A stretch of 64,000 bases of DNA from Microbacterium sp. Leaf288 (GTDB taxonomy: Bacteria; Actinomycetota; Actinomycetes; Actinomycetales; Microbacteriaceae). Position numbers and translations under genes: made by a program. The stretch covers positions 143,159 to 207,158 of the forward strand of contig NZ_LMNI01000014.1 of the NCBI RefSeq assembly GCF_001422925.1, given 5' to 3'. Shown piece after piece: positions 32,422 to 39,839 of this stretch. The number at the start of each line of letters is the position of its first letter. The first letter of the stretch is position 1. The notes beneath the pieces are model-generated. The model was not told the origin of the DNA and ran no database searches. It saw only the letters and a program-made list of their open reading frames with translations.

Positions 32422-33347
32422 GCGGTCGCTTCTCCTCTGCGGTAGTTGGCGAGTCCGAGGCCGATGAGGGCGACGGAGCCGGCGGCGATGAGGCCCAGCG
32501 CGATCGAGCCGAACGTGGGACCCCACGGTGCCGCCGGGTCGGACGAGGCCTGACCCGCGAGCTGGATGAGCATGCGGCCGATGCCGCCGCGCATGCCGAT
32601 CGACACCTCGGCGACGACCGCGCCGAGCACCGCGTTCGCGGCCGCGAGCCGGAGCGCGGGGAGGAGGTGGGGGACCGCGGCGGGAAGGCGGAGGCGGAAC
32701 AGGGTCGCCCAGTAGCCGGCGGCGTAGCTGTTCATGAGGTCGAGGTGGATGCGGTCGGGCGACGCGAGTCCGCGCAGCACGCCGACGGCTACCGGGAAGA
32801 ACGCGAGGTACGACGCGATGACGGCCACCGACAGCCACTGCGGCCAGATGCCGCCGCCGCGGTCGATCTGGTTGCCGATCGCGTTGACGACGGGTGCGAA
32901 GGCGATGAGCGGCACGATCTGGCTCACGACGATCCAGGGGAGAAGCCCCCACTCGAGCAGCCGCCAGCGCTGCATCACGAGGCCCAGCACCGCGCCCACG
33001 GCGACGCCGATCAGCCACCCGACGGCGGCGATCCCGAGCGTCACGAGCGCCGCACCGGCCACCGAGACCCACAGCGGCGGGGTGTCGCCGCCACTGGTCG
33101 GGGCGAACAGCCGCGCGGCCATGTCCCACACGTGCGGCATCGCGCGGTCGTGGGTGCGCGGGAGGAGCATGACACCTGAGCCGGACTCGCCCGGCACCGC
33201 GCCGACGATGAATCCTTCGCTCGGCCCGGCGAACTTGTACAGCTCCCAGAGCACCAGCACCGCGAGCACCCCGAGCGCGCCCCATCCTGCGGCGATCCAT
33301 CCCCGCAGCTCGCCCTGCCGACGCGTCGACCACCCGATCGGCCTCAT
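32418..33347 (-). CDS. ABC transporter permease (NMT1/SsuC-type), first subunit
   Basis: 309 residues. Helix 1 is around residues 18-38, then a long extracytoplasmic loop of about 50 residues, which is longer than in the sister permease. About five more helices follow, with an EAA-like loop (LMNSYAAGYWATLFRLRLPAAVPHLLPALRLA). ATG 33347 starts 10 bp after the oxidoreductase gene ends. The stop overlaps the ATPase start by four bases. It forms the channel with the second permease at 30788-31633. Confidence 0.9.
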   Translation of the reverse strand: MRPIGWSTRRQGELRGWIAAGWGALGVLAVLVLWELYKFAGPSEGFIVGAVPGESGSGVMLLPRTHDRAMPHVWDMAARLFAPTSGGDTPPLWVSVAGAALVTLGIAAVGWLIGVAVGAVLGLVMQRWRLLEWGLLPWIVVSQIVPLIAFAPVVNAIGNQIDRGGGIWPQWLSVAVIASYLAFFPVAVGVLRGLASPDRIHLDLMNSYAAGYWATLFRLRLPAAVPHLLPALRLAAANAVLGAVVAEVSIGMRGGIGRMLIQLAGQASSDPAAPWGPTFGSIALGLIAAGSVALIGLGLANYRRGEATA

Positions 33348-33357
33348 GCGGCCGCCG

Positions 33358-34377
33358 TCACTTCTTCGCCGTGACGTGGGCCGAGAGCGCCGGAATCACC
33401 GTCTCGCCGTAGACGCGGAGGGTCTCCTCCTTGTTGTCGTGCTGAAGGTACCCGGCGAACTGGGTCACACCCAGCTCGCGCAGCTGCTCGAGCTTGGCGA
33501 TGTGATCGGCCGCCGTCCCGAGGATGCAGAACCGGTCCACGATGTCGTCCGGAACGAAGTCGACGTGGTCGTTGTCGGCCTTGCCGTGGGTGTTGTAGTC
33601 GTAGCCCTGGCGTCGCTCGATGTAGTCGGTGAGCGCTTCGGGCACCCCCTCGCCGTGATGGCCGTACTTCGCCACGATGTCGGCGACGTGGTTGCCGACC
33701 ATGCCGCCGAACCAGCGGCACTGGTCACGCATGTGCTCCCAGTCGTCGCCGATGTACATCGGCGCCGCCACGCAGAATGCCAGCGACTCGGGGTCGCGGC
33801 CGGCGGCGGCCGCGGCATCCTTCACCGTCTTGATCATCCAGGCGGCGATGTCGACGTCCGCGAGCTGCAGGATGAAGCCGTCGCCCACCTCGCCGGTGAG
33901 CTTCAGCGCCATCGGCCCGTACGCGGCGACCCACACGTCGAGCTCGGACCCCCGGCTCCACGGGAACTGCAGCGTCGCGCCCTTGTACTCCACGGCCCGC
34001 GAGTTGGCGAGTTCGCGGATCACATGGATCGACTCGCGCAGCTCGGCCATCGTCGTGGGCCTGCCGTTCGTCACCCGCACCGCCGAGTCGCCGCGGCCGA
34101 TGCCGCAGATCGTGCGGTTGCCGTACATCTCGTTGAGCGTGGCGAAGACGGATGCCGTGACCGTCCAGTCCCTCGTCGCGGGGTTGGTCACGAACGGCCC
34201 CACCGTGACGCGCTTGGTCTCGGCGAGGATCGCGGAGTGGATGACGTACGGCTCCTGCCACAGCAGGTGCGAGTCGAACGTCCACACGTGGCTGAAGCCG
34301 TGCGCCTCGGCGAGCTGGGCGAGCTGCACCGTACGTGCGGCGGGCGGATTCGTCTGGAGGACGACACCGAAGTCCAT
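33358..34377 (-). CDS. LLM-class (F420/flavin-dependent) oxidoreductase, TIGR03842-like
   Basis: 339 residues, a TIM-barrel luciferase-like protein. The N-terminus is MDFGVVLQTNPPAARTVQLAQLAEAHGF, then VWTFDSHLLWQEPYV and the cofactor-loop segment GIGRGDSAVRV. The family uses F420H2 or FMN for hydride transfer. It starts after GAGGAGG, 10 bp downstream of dihydropyrimidinase. I recognise the subfamily as the one found next to hydantoinase/dihydropyrimidinase genes. The substrate is not established. It could reduce a pyrimidine base (replacing dihydropyrimidine dehydrogenase) or act as a RutA-like enzyme. See findings. Confidence 0.88.
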   Translation of the reverse strand: MDFGVVLQTNPPAARTVQLAQLAEAHGFSHVWTFDSHLLWQEPYVIHSAILAETKRVTVGPFVTNPATRDWTVTASVFATLNEMYGNRTICGIGRGDSAVRVTNGRPTTMAELRESIHVIRELANSRAVEYKGATLQFPWSRGSELDVWVAAYGPMALKLTGEVGDGFILQLADVDIAAWMIKTVKDAAAAAGRDPESLAFCVAAPMYIGDDWEHMRDQCRWFGGMVGNHVADIVAKYGHHGEGVPEALTDYIERRQGYDYNTHGKADNDHVDFVPDDIVDRFCILGTAADHIAKLEQLRELGVTQFAGYLQHDNKEETLRVYGETVIPALSAHVTAKK

Positions 34378-34387
34378 GGGCTCCTCC

Positions 34388-35830
34388 TCAGATCAGGTAC
34401 TGCGACAGGCCGCGCTTGAGGAACCGGCCGTCGCCCTTGGCGCCGAGGTACTCGCCGTCGTCGACCACGACCTTGCCGCGCGAGATGACGGTGTCGACGT
34501 GCCCGTCGATCTCATAGCCCTCCCACGCGGAGTGGTCCATGTTCATGTGGTGCGTACGCCCCTCGCCGAAGCCGATCGAGGTGTGGCCGTTCGGGTCGTA
34601 GACCACGACATCGCCGTCGGCGCCGGGCTGGATGACGCCCTTGCGCCCGTACAGGCCGAACATGCGCGCCGGGGTCGTCGAGGTGAGCTCCACCCACCGC
34701 TCGAGCGTGATCTTGCCGGTCACGACGCCCTGGTACATGAGGTCCATGCGGTGCTCGACCGAGCCGATGCCGTTCGGGATCGCACGGAAGTCGTCGAGCC
34801 CGAGCTCCTTCTGGCCCTTCATGCAGAACGGACAGTGGTCGGTCGACACCATCTGGATGTCGTTGGTGCGCAGCGCCTGCCACATGTGGTGCTGGTGGCC
34901 CTCCTGACGCGAGCGCAGCGGCGTCGAGCACACCCATTTGGCGCCCTCGAACTGCCCCCACTCCTCGCTGAACGCGCCCAGCTGCTCCTCGAGCGACAGG
35001 TACAGGTACTGCGGACACGTCTCGCCGAACACGTTCCACCCCTGGTCGCGGGCCCAGGCGAGCTGATCCACGGCCTGTTTCGCCGACACGTGGACGACGT
35101 ACAGCGGGGCACCGGTGAGGTTCGCGAGCATGATCGCGCGGTGCGTGGCCTCCTCCTCCATCTGCCACGCACGGGCGATGCCGTGGTAGTACGGCGCCTT
35201 CTTGCCGGCCTCGGCGAGCTGCGCCGCCAGCACGTCGATCGCCGGCCCGTTCTCCGCGTGCATCATCGTGAGCAGGCCGGTCTCCTGCGAGACCTGCATC
35301 GCCTTCAGCACCTGGGCGTCGTCGGAGTAGAAGACACCCGGGTAGGCCATGAAGAGCTTGAAGCTCGAGACGCCCTCGTCGACGAGACCCCGCATCGCCG
35401 CGAGCGAGTCGTCGTCGACGCCGCCCACGATCTGGTGGAAGCCGTAGTCGATGGCGCAGTTGCCCGCGGCCTTCTCGTGCCAGGCGGCCAGGCCGTCCTG
35501 CACGCGCTCGCCGTAGCGCTGCACGGCGAAGTCGATGATCGACGTCGTGCCGCCCCACGCCGCGGCGCGGGTCCCGGTCTCGAACGTGTCGGAGGCGTTG
35601 GTGCCGCCGAAGGGCAGCTCCATGTGGGTGTGCGCGTCGATGCCGCCCGGGATCACGTACTTGCCGGTGGCGTCGATGACGGTGTCGACGGATGCCGCGA
35701 CATCCGTTCCGAGAAGCTGCGAGCCGGGCGCGAGCACGGCCGCGATGGTCTCGCCGTCGATGAGCACGTCCGCTTCGCCCCGGCCGGTCGCCGAGACGAC
35801 GGTGCCGCCCGTGATGAGTGTCGTCGCCAT
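34388..35830 (-). CDS. hydA: dihydropyrimidinase / D-hydantoinase
   Basis: 480 residues, full length. It hydrolyses 5,6-dihydrouracil, dihydrothymine or 5-substituted hydantoins to N-carbamoyl-beta-amino acids. The metal centre is complete by motif: PGGIDAHTHMELPFGG (HxH), carboxylated Lys in VSSFKLFMAYPG, and His ligands in YVVHVSA and STDHCPFCM (with a nearby Asp in the barrel end). It is the second gene of the operon, 15 bp after the carbamoyl-amidohydrolase gene and before the LLM oxidoreductase. A dihydropyrimidinase role is favoured over hydantoinase because of the beta-ureidopropionase-like partner. Confidence 0.93.
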   Translation of the reverse strand: MATTLITGGTVVSATGRGEADVLIDGETIAAVLAPGSQLLGTDVAASVDTVIDATGKYVIPGGIDAHTHMELPFGGTNASDTFETGTRAAAWGGTTSIIDFAVQRYGERVQDGLAAWHEKAAGNCAIDYGFHQIVGGVDDDSLAAMRGLVDEGVSSFKLFMAYPGVFYSDDAQVLKAMQVSQETGLLTMMHAENGPAIDVLAAQLAEAGKKAPYYHGIARAWQMEEEATHRAIMLANLTGAPLYVVHVSAKQAVDQLAWARDQGWNVFGETCPQYLYLSLEEQLGAFSEEWGQFEGAKWVCSTPLRSRQEGHQHHMWQALRTNDIQMVSTDHCPFCMKGQKELGLDDFRAIPNGIGSVEHRMDLMYQGVVTGKITLERWVELTSTTPARMFGLYGRKGVIQPGADGDVVVYDPNGHTSIGFGEGRTHHMNMDHSAWEGYEIDGHVDTVISRGKVVVDDGEYLGAKGDGRFLKRGLSQYLI

Positions 35831-35845
35831 GTCAGTCCCCCCGGC

Positions 35846-36694
35846 TCACGGCTTCGCGATCTTCGTGTAGGAGTCGGGCCGGCGATCACGGTAGAACTGC
35901 CAGTCGTCGCGCATGTCGCGCACCATGTCGAGATCGAGATCGCGCACCAGGAGCTCTTCGTGCTCGCCCGAGCCGCGCTCGCCGACGAAGTTGCCACGGG
36001 GGTCGATGACCTGGCTCGTGCCGTAGAAGTCGACGGCGAGGTCGCCGTACTCGTTGTCCTCACGGCCCACGCGGTTCGGCTGCAGCACGAAGTACCCGTT
36101 CGCGACGGCTGCGGCGGGTCCTTCGACCTCCCACAGCCGGTTCGAGAGACCGGGCTTCGTGGCGTTCGGGTTGAAGACGATGTGCGCGTCGTTCAGACCC
36201 AGCTCGCGCCACCCCTCGGGGAAGTGGCGGTCGTAGCAGATGTACATGCCGATCCGGCCGACGGCGGTGTCGAACACGGGGTAGCCCATGTTGCCGGGCC
36301 GGAAGTAGAACTTCTCCCAGAACCGGTCGAGATGCGGGAGGTGGTGCTTGCGGTACTTGCCGAGGATCGTGCCGTCGGCATCGACGAGCACCGCCGTGTT
36401 GTAGTACACGCCGGTCTCGGCCTCTTCGTAGATCGGCAGCACCGTGACGATCCCGAGCTCCTTCGCGATCGCGGCGAAGCGCTGCACGATCGGCCCCTCC
36501 GACGACTCCGCGAAGCGGTAGTACTTCTTGTCCTGCGTGATCCCGAAGTAGGGACCGTAGAACAGCTCCTGGAAGCACACCACCTGCGCACCCTGGGCGG
36601 CGGCGTCCCGCGCGAACCCTTCGTGCTTGTCGAGCATCGACTCCTTGTCGCCCGTCCAGGTGGTCTGCGAAATCGCCGCGCGTACCGTCGTCAT
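35846..36694 (-). CDS. nitrilase-superfamily N-carbamoyl amidohydrolase (beta-ureidopropionase type)
   Basis: 282 residues, carbon-nitrogen hydrolase fold. Catalytic triad by motif: Glu in VVCFQELFYGPY, Lys in GKYRKHHLPHL and Cys153 in MYICYDRHFPEGWR. The ELFYGPYF and RKHHLP features match N-carbamoyl-beta-alanine/putrescine amidohydrolases. It would release beta-amino acid, CO2 and ammonia from the product of the next gene. The start ATG 36694 has GGAGAG just upstream (an ATG at 36709 is a weaker alternative). It is the first gene of the operon behind a 130-nt leader. Confidence 0.92.
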   Translation of the reverse strand: MTTVRAAISQTTWTGDKESMLDKHEGFARDAAAQGAQVVCFQELFYGPYFGITQDKKYYRFAESSEGPIVQRFAAIAKELGIVTVLPIYEEAETGVYYNTAVLVDADGTILGKYRKHHLPHLDRFWEKFYFRPGNMGYPVFDTAVGRIGMYICYDRHFPEGWRELGLNDAHIVFNPNATKPGLSNRLWEVEGPAAAVANGYFVLQPNRVGREDNEYGDLAVDFYGTSQVIDPRGNFVGERGSGEHEELLVRDLDLDMVRDMRDDWQFYRDRRPDSYTKIAKP

Positions 36695-36831
36695 CGTCTC
36701 TCCGTTCATGAACCGGCTGGTGCCGTGTTCGTCCGTCCCTCGGGCGGGTCGGGCGGGTCCGATCGATGGAGCAGCCCCGCTTCCCGATCCTGGCGATCCG
36801 ACGTTTCCCGTCGGTTTCGGCCTGTGACGCG

Positions 36832-36860
36832 ACAGTAAAGCCTTGCCCGGTGCGGCGCAA
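36832..36860 (-). promoter_or_regulatory. candidate promoter of the pyrimidine-catabolism operon
   Basis: On the minus strand TTGCGC (36860-36855), a 17-bp spacer and TACTGT (36837-36832). Transcription would start near 36825, leaving a leader of about 130 nt that contains a small hairpin (CCGACGGGAAACGTCGG). The rest of the 308-bp divergent gap holds only GGATGC motifs. Confidence 0.45.
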
Positions 36861-36990
36861 TGGTCGGCTGGGCAGACCTTATGGATCGAGGGAACGGGAT
36901 GCCGCAGCATCCGGTCCGTACATCCCTCGAATGATCCCCGCCCACGGCGGATACAGCGCGGGACGGATGCCTCGGCCCGAGGCGCTCGCG

Positions 36991-36996
36991 TAGCGT
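36991..36996 (+). promoter_or_regulatory. -10-like TAGCGT, leaderless start of the second histidine kinase
   Basis: TAGCGT, six bases (GAGACG), then GTG 37003. Confidence 0.5.
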
Positions 36997-37002
36997 GAGA
37001 CG

Positions 37003-38181
37003 GTGTTCCGCCGACTGAAGACGTCCCAGATCGTCACCGACGTCGTGATCGCGGTCGGCTTCTTCGTGATCGCGTGGCCGGTCGAGGCCCTGGTGGCCTC
37101 CGGCGCGTGGTCGAGTCTGGGCCCGGTCGGAGACGCGGTGTCCGGACTGCTCATCGCCGCCCTGTTCACCGGCGCGCTGGCGCTGCGCCGCCTGTCGCCG
37201 GCGCTGGCCCTCGGTATCGCCTGGGTCGGCGCGCTCGTGCAGATGGGCCTCGGGCGCCCGCCGAGCTTCGCGGACCTCGCGATCTTCGGCGTGCTCTACA
37301 CGACCGCGGCCTACGGATCGCGGGTGGTCTACTGGGCGGGCTTCGCCTCGGCGCTCGTCGGGGCGCTCGTGATCACGGTGTACCTGTTCGCCGGGCCGCC
37401 GTTCGCCGGCGGAGGGCTGTCGTGGCAGACACTGCCGCTGGCGCTCGTCGTGCTCGTCGCGGGCGCCTTCGCGCTCGGGCTCTCCTGGACGATCGGCGCC
37501 CTCGTGCGCACCGCGGTGCGGGCGCGCGAGAACCGCGAGGCGCAGCAGCGCGCCGAGGCCGAGACCGCCGCCGAGCAGGAGCGCGTGCGCATCGCGCGCG
37601 ACATGCACGACGTCGTCGCGCACTCGCTCGCGGTGGTGATCGCCCAGGCTGACGGCGCGCGCTACGCGGCATCATCGGATGCCGCGATCGCCACGGAAGC
37701 CCTCGCCACCATCTCGACCACGGCCCGCTCGGCCCTCGCCGACGTGCGGCTGCTGCTCGGGCAGCTGCGGCACCGCCAGGGCGACGGACCGCAGCCCACG
37801 ATCGCCGATCTCGAGGAGCTGTACATGCAGGTGCGCACCGCCGGGGTGCAGCTGCGGGTCGACGTCGACCCGGCGCCGCCGGGCGAGCCCCCGGCTGCGG
37901 TGCAGCTCGCGGTCTACCGCATCCTGCAGGAGGCGCTGACCAACACCCTCCGGCACGGGGCCCCCGGAGGCTCCGTCGACGTGCGGCTGTCGTGGCTGTC
38001 CGACCGCGTCGAGCTCGACGTCCGCAATCCCGTCGCGCCCGGCTCGCAGCCGGGGCGGTCCGGCCACGGCATCATCGGTATGCGCGAACGCGCCCAACTT
38101 GCCGGCGGACGGCTCGACGCGGCCGACGAAGGCGGCGCCTTCACCGTGCGTGCCACCATTCCCCTCGGGGGTGCCGGTTGA
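37003..38181 (+). CDS. NarL-type sensor histidine kinase (HisKA_3)
   Basis: 392 residues. Four to five membrane helices (about residues 8-165) with only short loops. Then the DHp helix with phospho-acceptor His202 (RIARDMHDVVAHSLAVVIAQADG) and an HATPase_c domain (ILQEALTNTLRHG N-box, SGHGIIGMRERAQLAGG G-box). The Gln-Ala-Asp-Gly segment after the His is typical of actinobacterial DesK-like kinases. It is the first gene of a kinase - regulator - ABC exporter cluster, an arrangement common for envelope-stress or antimicrobial-peptide responses. The kinase is separated from its regulator by a palindrome-filled 136-bp gap rather than overlapping it. Confidence 0.92.
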   Translation: MFRRLKTSQIVTDVVIAVGFFVIAWPVEALVASGAWSSLGPVGDAVSGLLIAALFTGALALRRLSPALALGIAWVGALVQMGLGRPPSFADLAIFGVLYTTAAYGSRVVYWAGFASALVGALVITVYLFAGPPFAGGGLSWQTLPLALVVLVAGAFALGLSWTIGALVRTAVRARENREAQQRAEAETAAEQERVRIARDMHDVVAHSLAVVIAQADGARYAASSDAAIATEALATISTTARSALADVRLLLGQLRHRQGDGPQPTIADLEELYMQVRTAGVQLRVDVDPAPPGEPPAAVQLAVYRILQEALTNTLRHGAPGGSVDVRLSWLSDRVELDVRNPVAPGSQPGRSGHGIIGMRERAQLAGGRLDAADEGGAFTVRATIPLGGAG

Positions 38182-38200
38182 GCCCGCCCGTGCACGACCG

Positions 38201-38293
38201 CGGATCCGCAGGTGCGGACATGTTCGGCGACACGCCGGGTCGCGGCATCCTTCCCCCGGCGTGTCGTGCCCGCCGTCCGCAGGTGCGGATCCG
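38201..38293. repeat. 93-bp nested palindrome between kinase and regulator genes
   Basis: Outer arms CGGATCCGCAGGTGCGGAC and its inverse match at 17 of 19 positions. Inner arms CGACACGCCGGG/CCCGGCGTGTCG are perfect. It sits inside what is probably one operon, so it could be an attenuator, RNA-processing site or dispersed element. Confidence 0.65.
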
Positions 38294-38317
38294 ATGCTGT
38301 GCGCAGGAGGACGAACG

Positions 38318-38956
38318 GTGATCAGAGTGGTTCTCGTCGACGACCAGTCGCTTTTCCGCGCCGGCATCCGCATGCTCATCGACTCGCAGCCCGACCTCGA
38401 GGTCGTGGCCGAGGCATCCGACGGCCGCGAGGCCATCGAGGCGGTACGCCAATCGCGGCCCGACGTCGTTCTGATGGACATCCGCATGCCCGTCATGGAC
38501 GGCCTCGCCGCGACCGCCGAGCTGCTCACCGATCCCGAGCCTCCGCGCATCGTGATGCTCACGACGTTCGACCTCGACGAGGCCGCCGCCCGCGCCATCC
38601 GCCAGGGGGCGAGCGGGTTCCTCCTCAAGGACGCCGACCCCGAGTTCCTCCTCGCGGCGATCCGCACCGTGCATGCGGGGTCGGCCGTGATCGCGGCATC
38701 CGCCACTCGCGAGCTGTTCGAGCGATTCACGGATGCTGCGCCCCGGCCGGTCCCGAATGCGTACGCGGACCTCACCGAGCGCGAGCGCGAGATCTTCGCC
38801 CTCGCCGCGCGCGGGCTGTCCAACGCCGAGATCGCCGCGCGCGAGTACCTGTCAGAGGCGACGGTGAAGACGCACATCAGCCGCATCCTCACGAAGCTGG
38901 GCCTGCGCGACCGCGTGCAGCTCGTGGTCTTCGCCTTCGAGCACGGTCTGGTGTAG
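38318..38956 (+). CDS. NarL/LuxR-type response regulator
   Basis: 212 residues from GTG 38318, preceded by AGGAGG. Receiver domain with VVLVDDQ, phospho-acceptor Asp54 (VVLMDIRMPV), LTTFDLDE and GFLLKDA. The LuxR-type helix-turn-helix is in LTEREREIFALAARGLSNAEIAAREYLSEATVKTHISRIL. Cognate of the kinase upstream; likely regulates the ABC exporter that follows 103 bp downstream (inference). Confidence 0.94.
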   Translation: MIRVVLVDDQSLFRAGIRMLIDSQPDLEVVAEASDGREAIEAVRQSRPDVVLMDIRMPVMDGLAATAELLTDPEPPRIVMLTTFDLDEAAARAIRQGASGFLLKDADPEFLLAAIRTVHAGSAVIAASATRELFERFTDAAPRPVPNAYADLTEREREIFALAARGLSNAEIAAREYLSEATVKTHISRILTKLGLRDRVQLVVFAFEHGLV

Positions 38957-39047
38957 CGCTCAGCGCCCCTCGAGGGCGGCTCGAGGTCATCCTCGAGATG
39001 TAGACGGATGCCTCTGACGGGCGACGCGGGCGAGCCCGGGCCGTTCC

Positions 39048-39053
39048 TACCGT
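39048..39053 (+). promoter_or_regulatory. -10-like TACCGT before the exporter ATPase
   Basis: TACCGT, six bases (CGAAGC), then ATG 39060. This gives the ABC exporter its own leaderless promoter separate from the two-component genes. Confidence 0.5.
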
Positions 39054-39059
39054 CGAAGC

Positions 39060-39839
39060 ATGGAACTCTCATCGACCGACCTGGGCCTGGCCGCCCGGGT
39101 GCAGCAGCTCACCAAGACCTACGGAACCGGCGAGAGCACGGTGCACGCGCTCGACGGCGTGAGCGTCGGCATCCGCCGCGGCGAGTTCACCGCGATCATG
39201 GGCCCGTCGGGCTCGGGCAAGTCCACGCTCATGCACATCATGGCGGGACTCGACGCCCCCTCGTCGGGGCGCGCGTGGATCGGCGACACCGACATCACCG
39301 GTCTCAGCGACCTCGAGCTCACGATCCTGCGGCGCCGCCGCGTGGGGTTCGTGTTCCAGGCGTTCAACCTCGTGCCCACCCTCGACGCGCTGGGCAACAT
39401 CCTGCTCCCGTTCGACCTCGACGGTCGCCGGCCCACGACCCTCGAGCGGGCGCGCATCGACGGCCTCGTCGAGCGCCTGGGACTCGCGTCCCGCCTGAAC
39501 CACCGCCCCCACCAGCTGTCGGGCGGCCAGCAGCAGCGCGTCGCGATCGCCCGTGCGCTCGCGACCTCGCCCGACCTCGTGTTCGCCGACGAGCCCACGG
39601 GCAACCTCGACTCGCGCTCGGGTCGCGAGGTGCTCACGCTCCTCGCCGCCGCCACGCGCGAGCACGGCCAGTCCATCGCCATGGTCACGCACGATCCGGT
39701 CGCGGCCTCGCACGCGGACCGCGTGCTCTTCCTCGGCGACGGGCGCATCGTCGCCGACAAGCCCCGCCAGAGCGCCGAGGAGATCTCGGCCTACATGCTC
39801 GCCTCGGAGCTGGGTGCGGGCGCGGCGGTGGCGTCATGA
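39060..39839 (+). CDS. ABC exporter ATP-binding protein (MacB/LolD/BceA type)
   Basis: 259 residues. Walker A GPSGSGKST, VFQAFNLVPTLDALGN Q-loop, signature LSGGQQQRVAIARAL, Walker B LVFADEPTGNLDSRSG and switch His MVTHDPVAA. The DEPTGNLD box marks the MacB/LolD/BceA family, whose partners have FtsX-type permeases. The stop overlaps the permease start (ATGA). With the upstream two-component system it probably forms a drug/peptide-detoxification or lipoprotein/lipid handling module. Confidence 0.93.
   Translation: MELSSTDLGLAARVQQLTKTYGTGESTVHALDGVSVGIRRGEFTAIMGPSGSGKSTLMHIMAGLDAPSSGRAWIGDTDITGLSDLELTILRRRRVGFVFQAFNLVPTLDALGNILLPFDLDGRRPTTLERARIDGLVERLGLASRLNHRPHQLSGGQQQRVAIARALATSPDLVFADEPTGNLDSRSGREVLTLLAAATREHGQSIAMVTHDPVAASHADRVLFLGDGRIVADKPRQSAEEISAYMLASELGAGAAVAS

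Noticed and set aside
36710..37002. Riboswitch in the leader of the pyrimidine operon
   Set aside because: Only a small simple hairpin is present; no known riboswitch core is recognisable.
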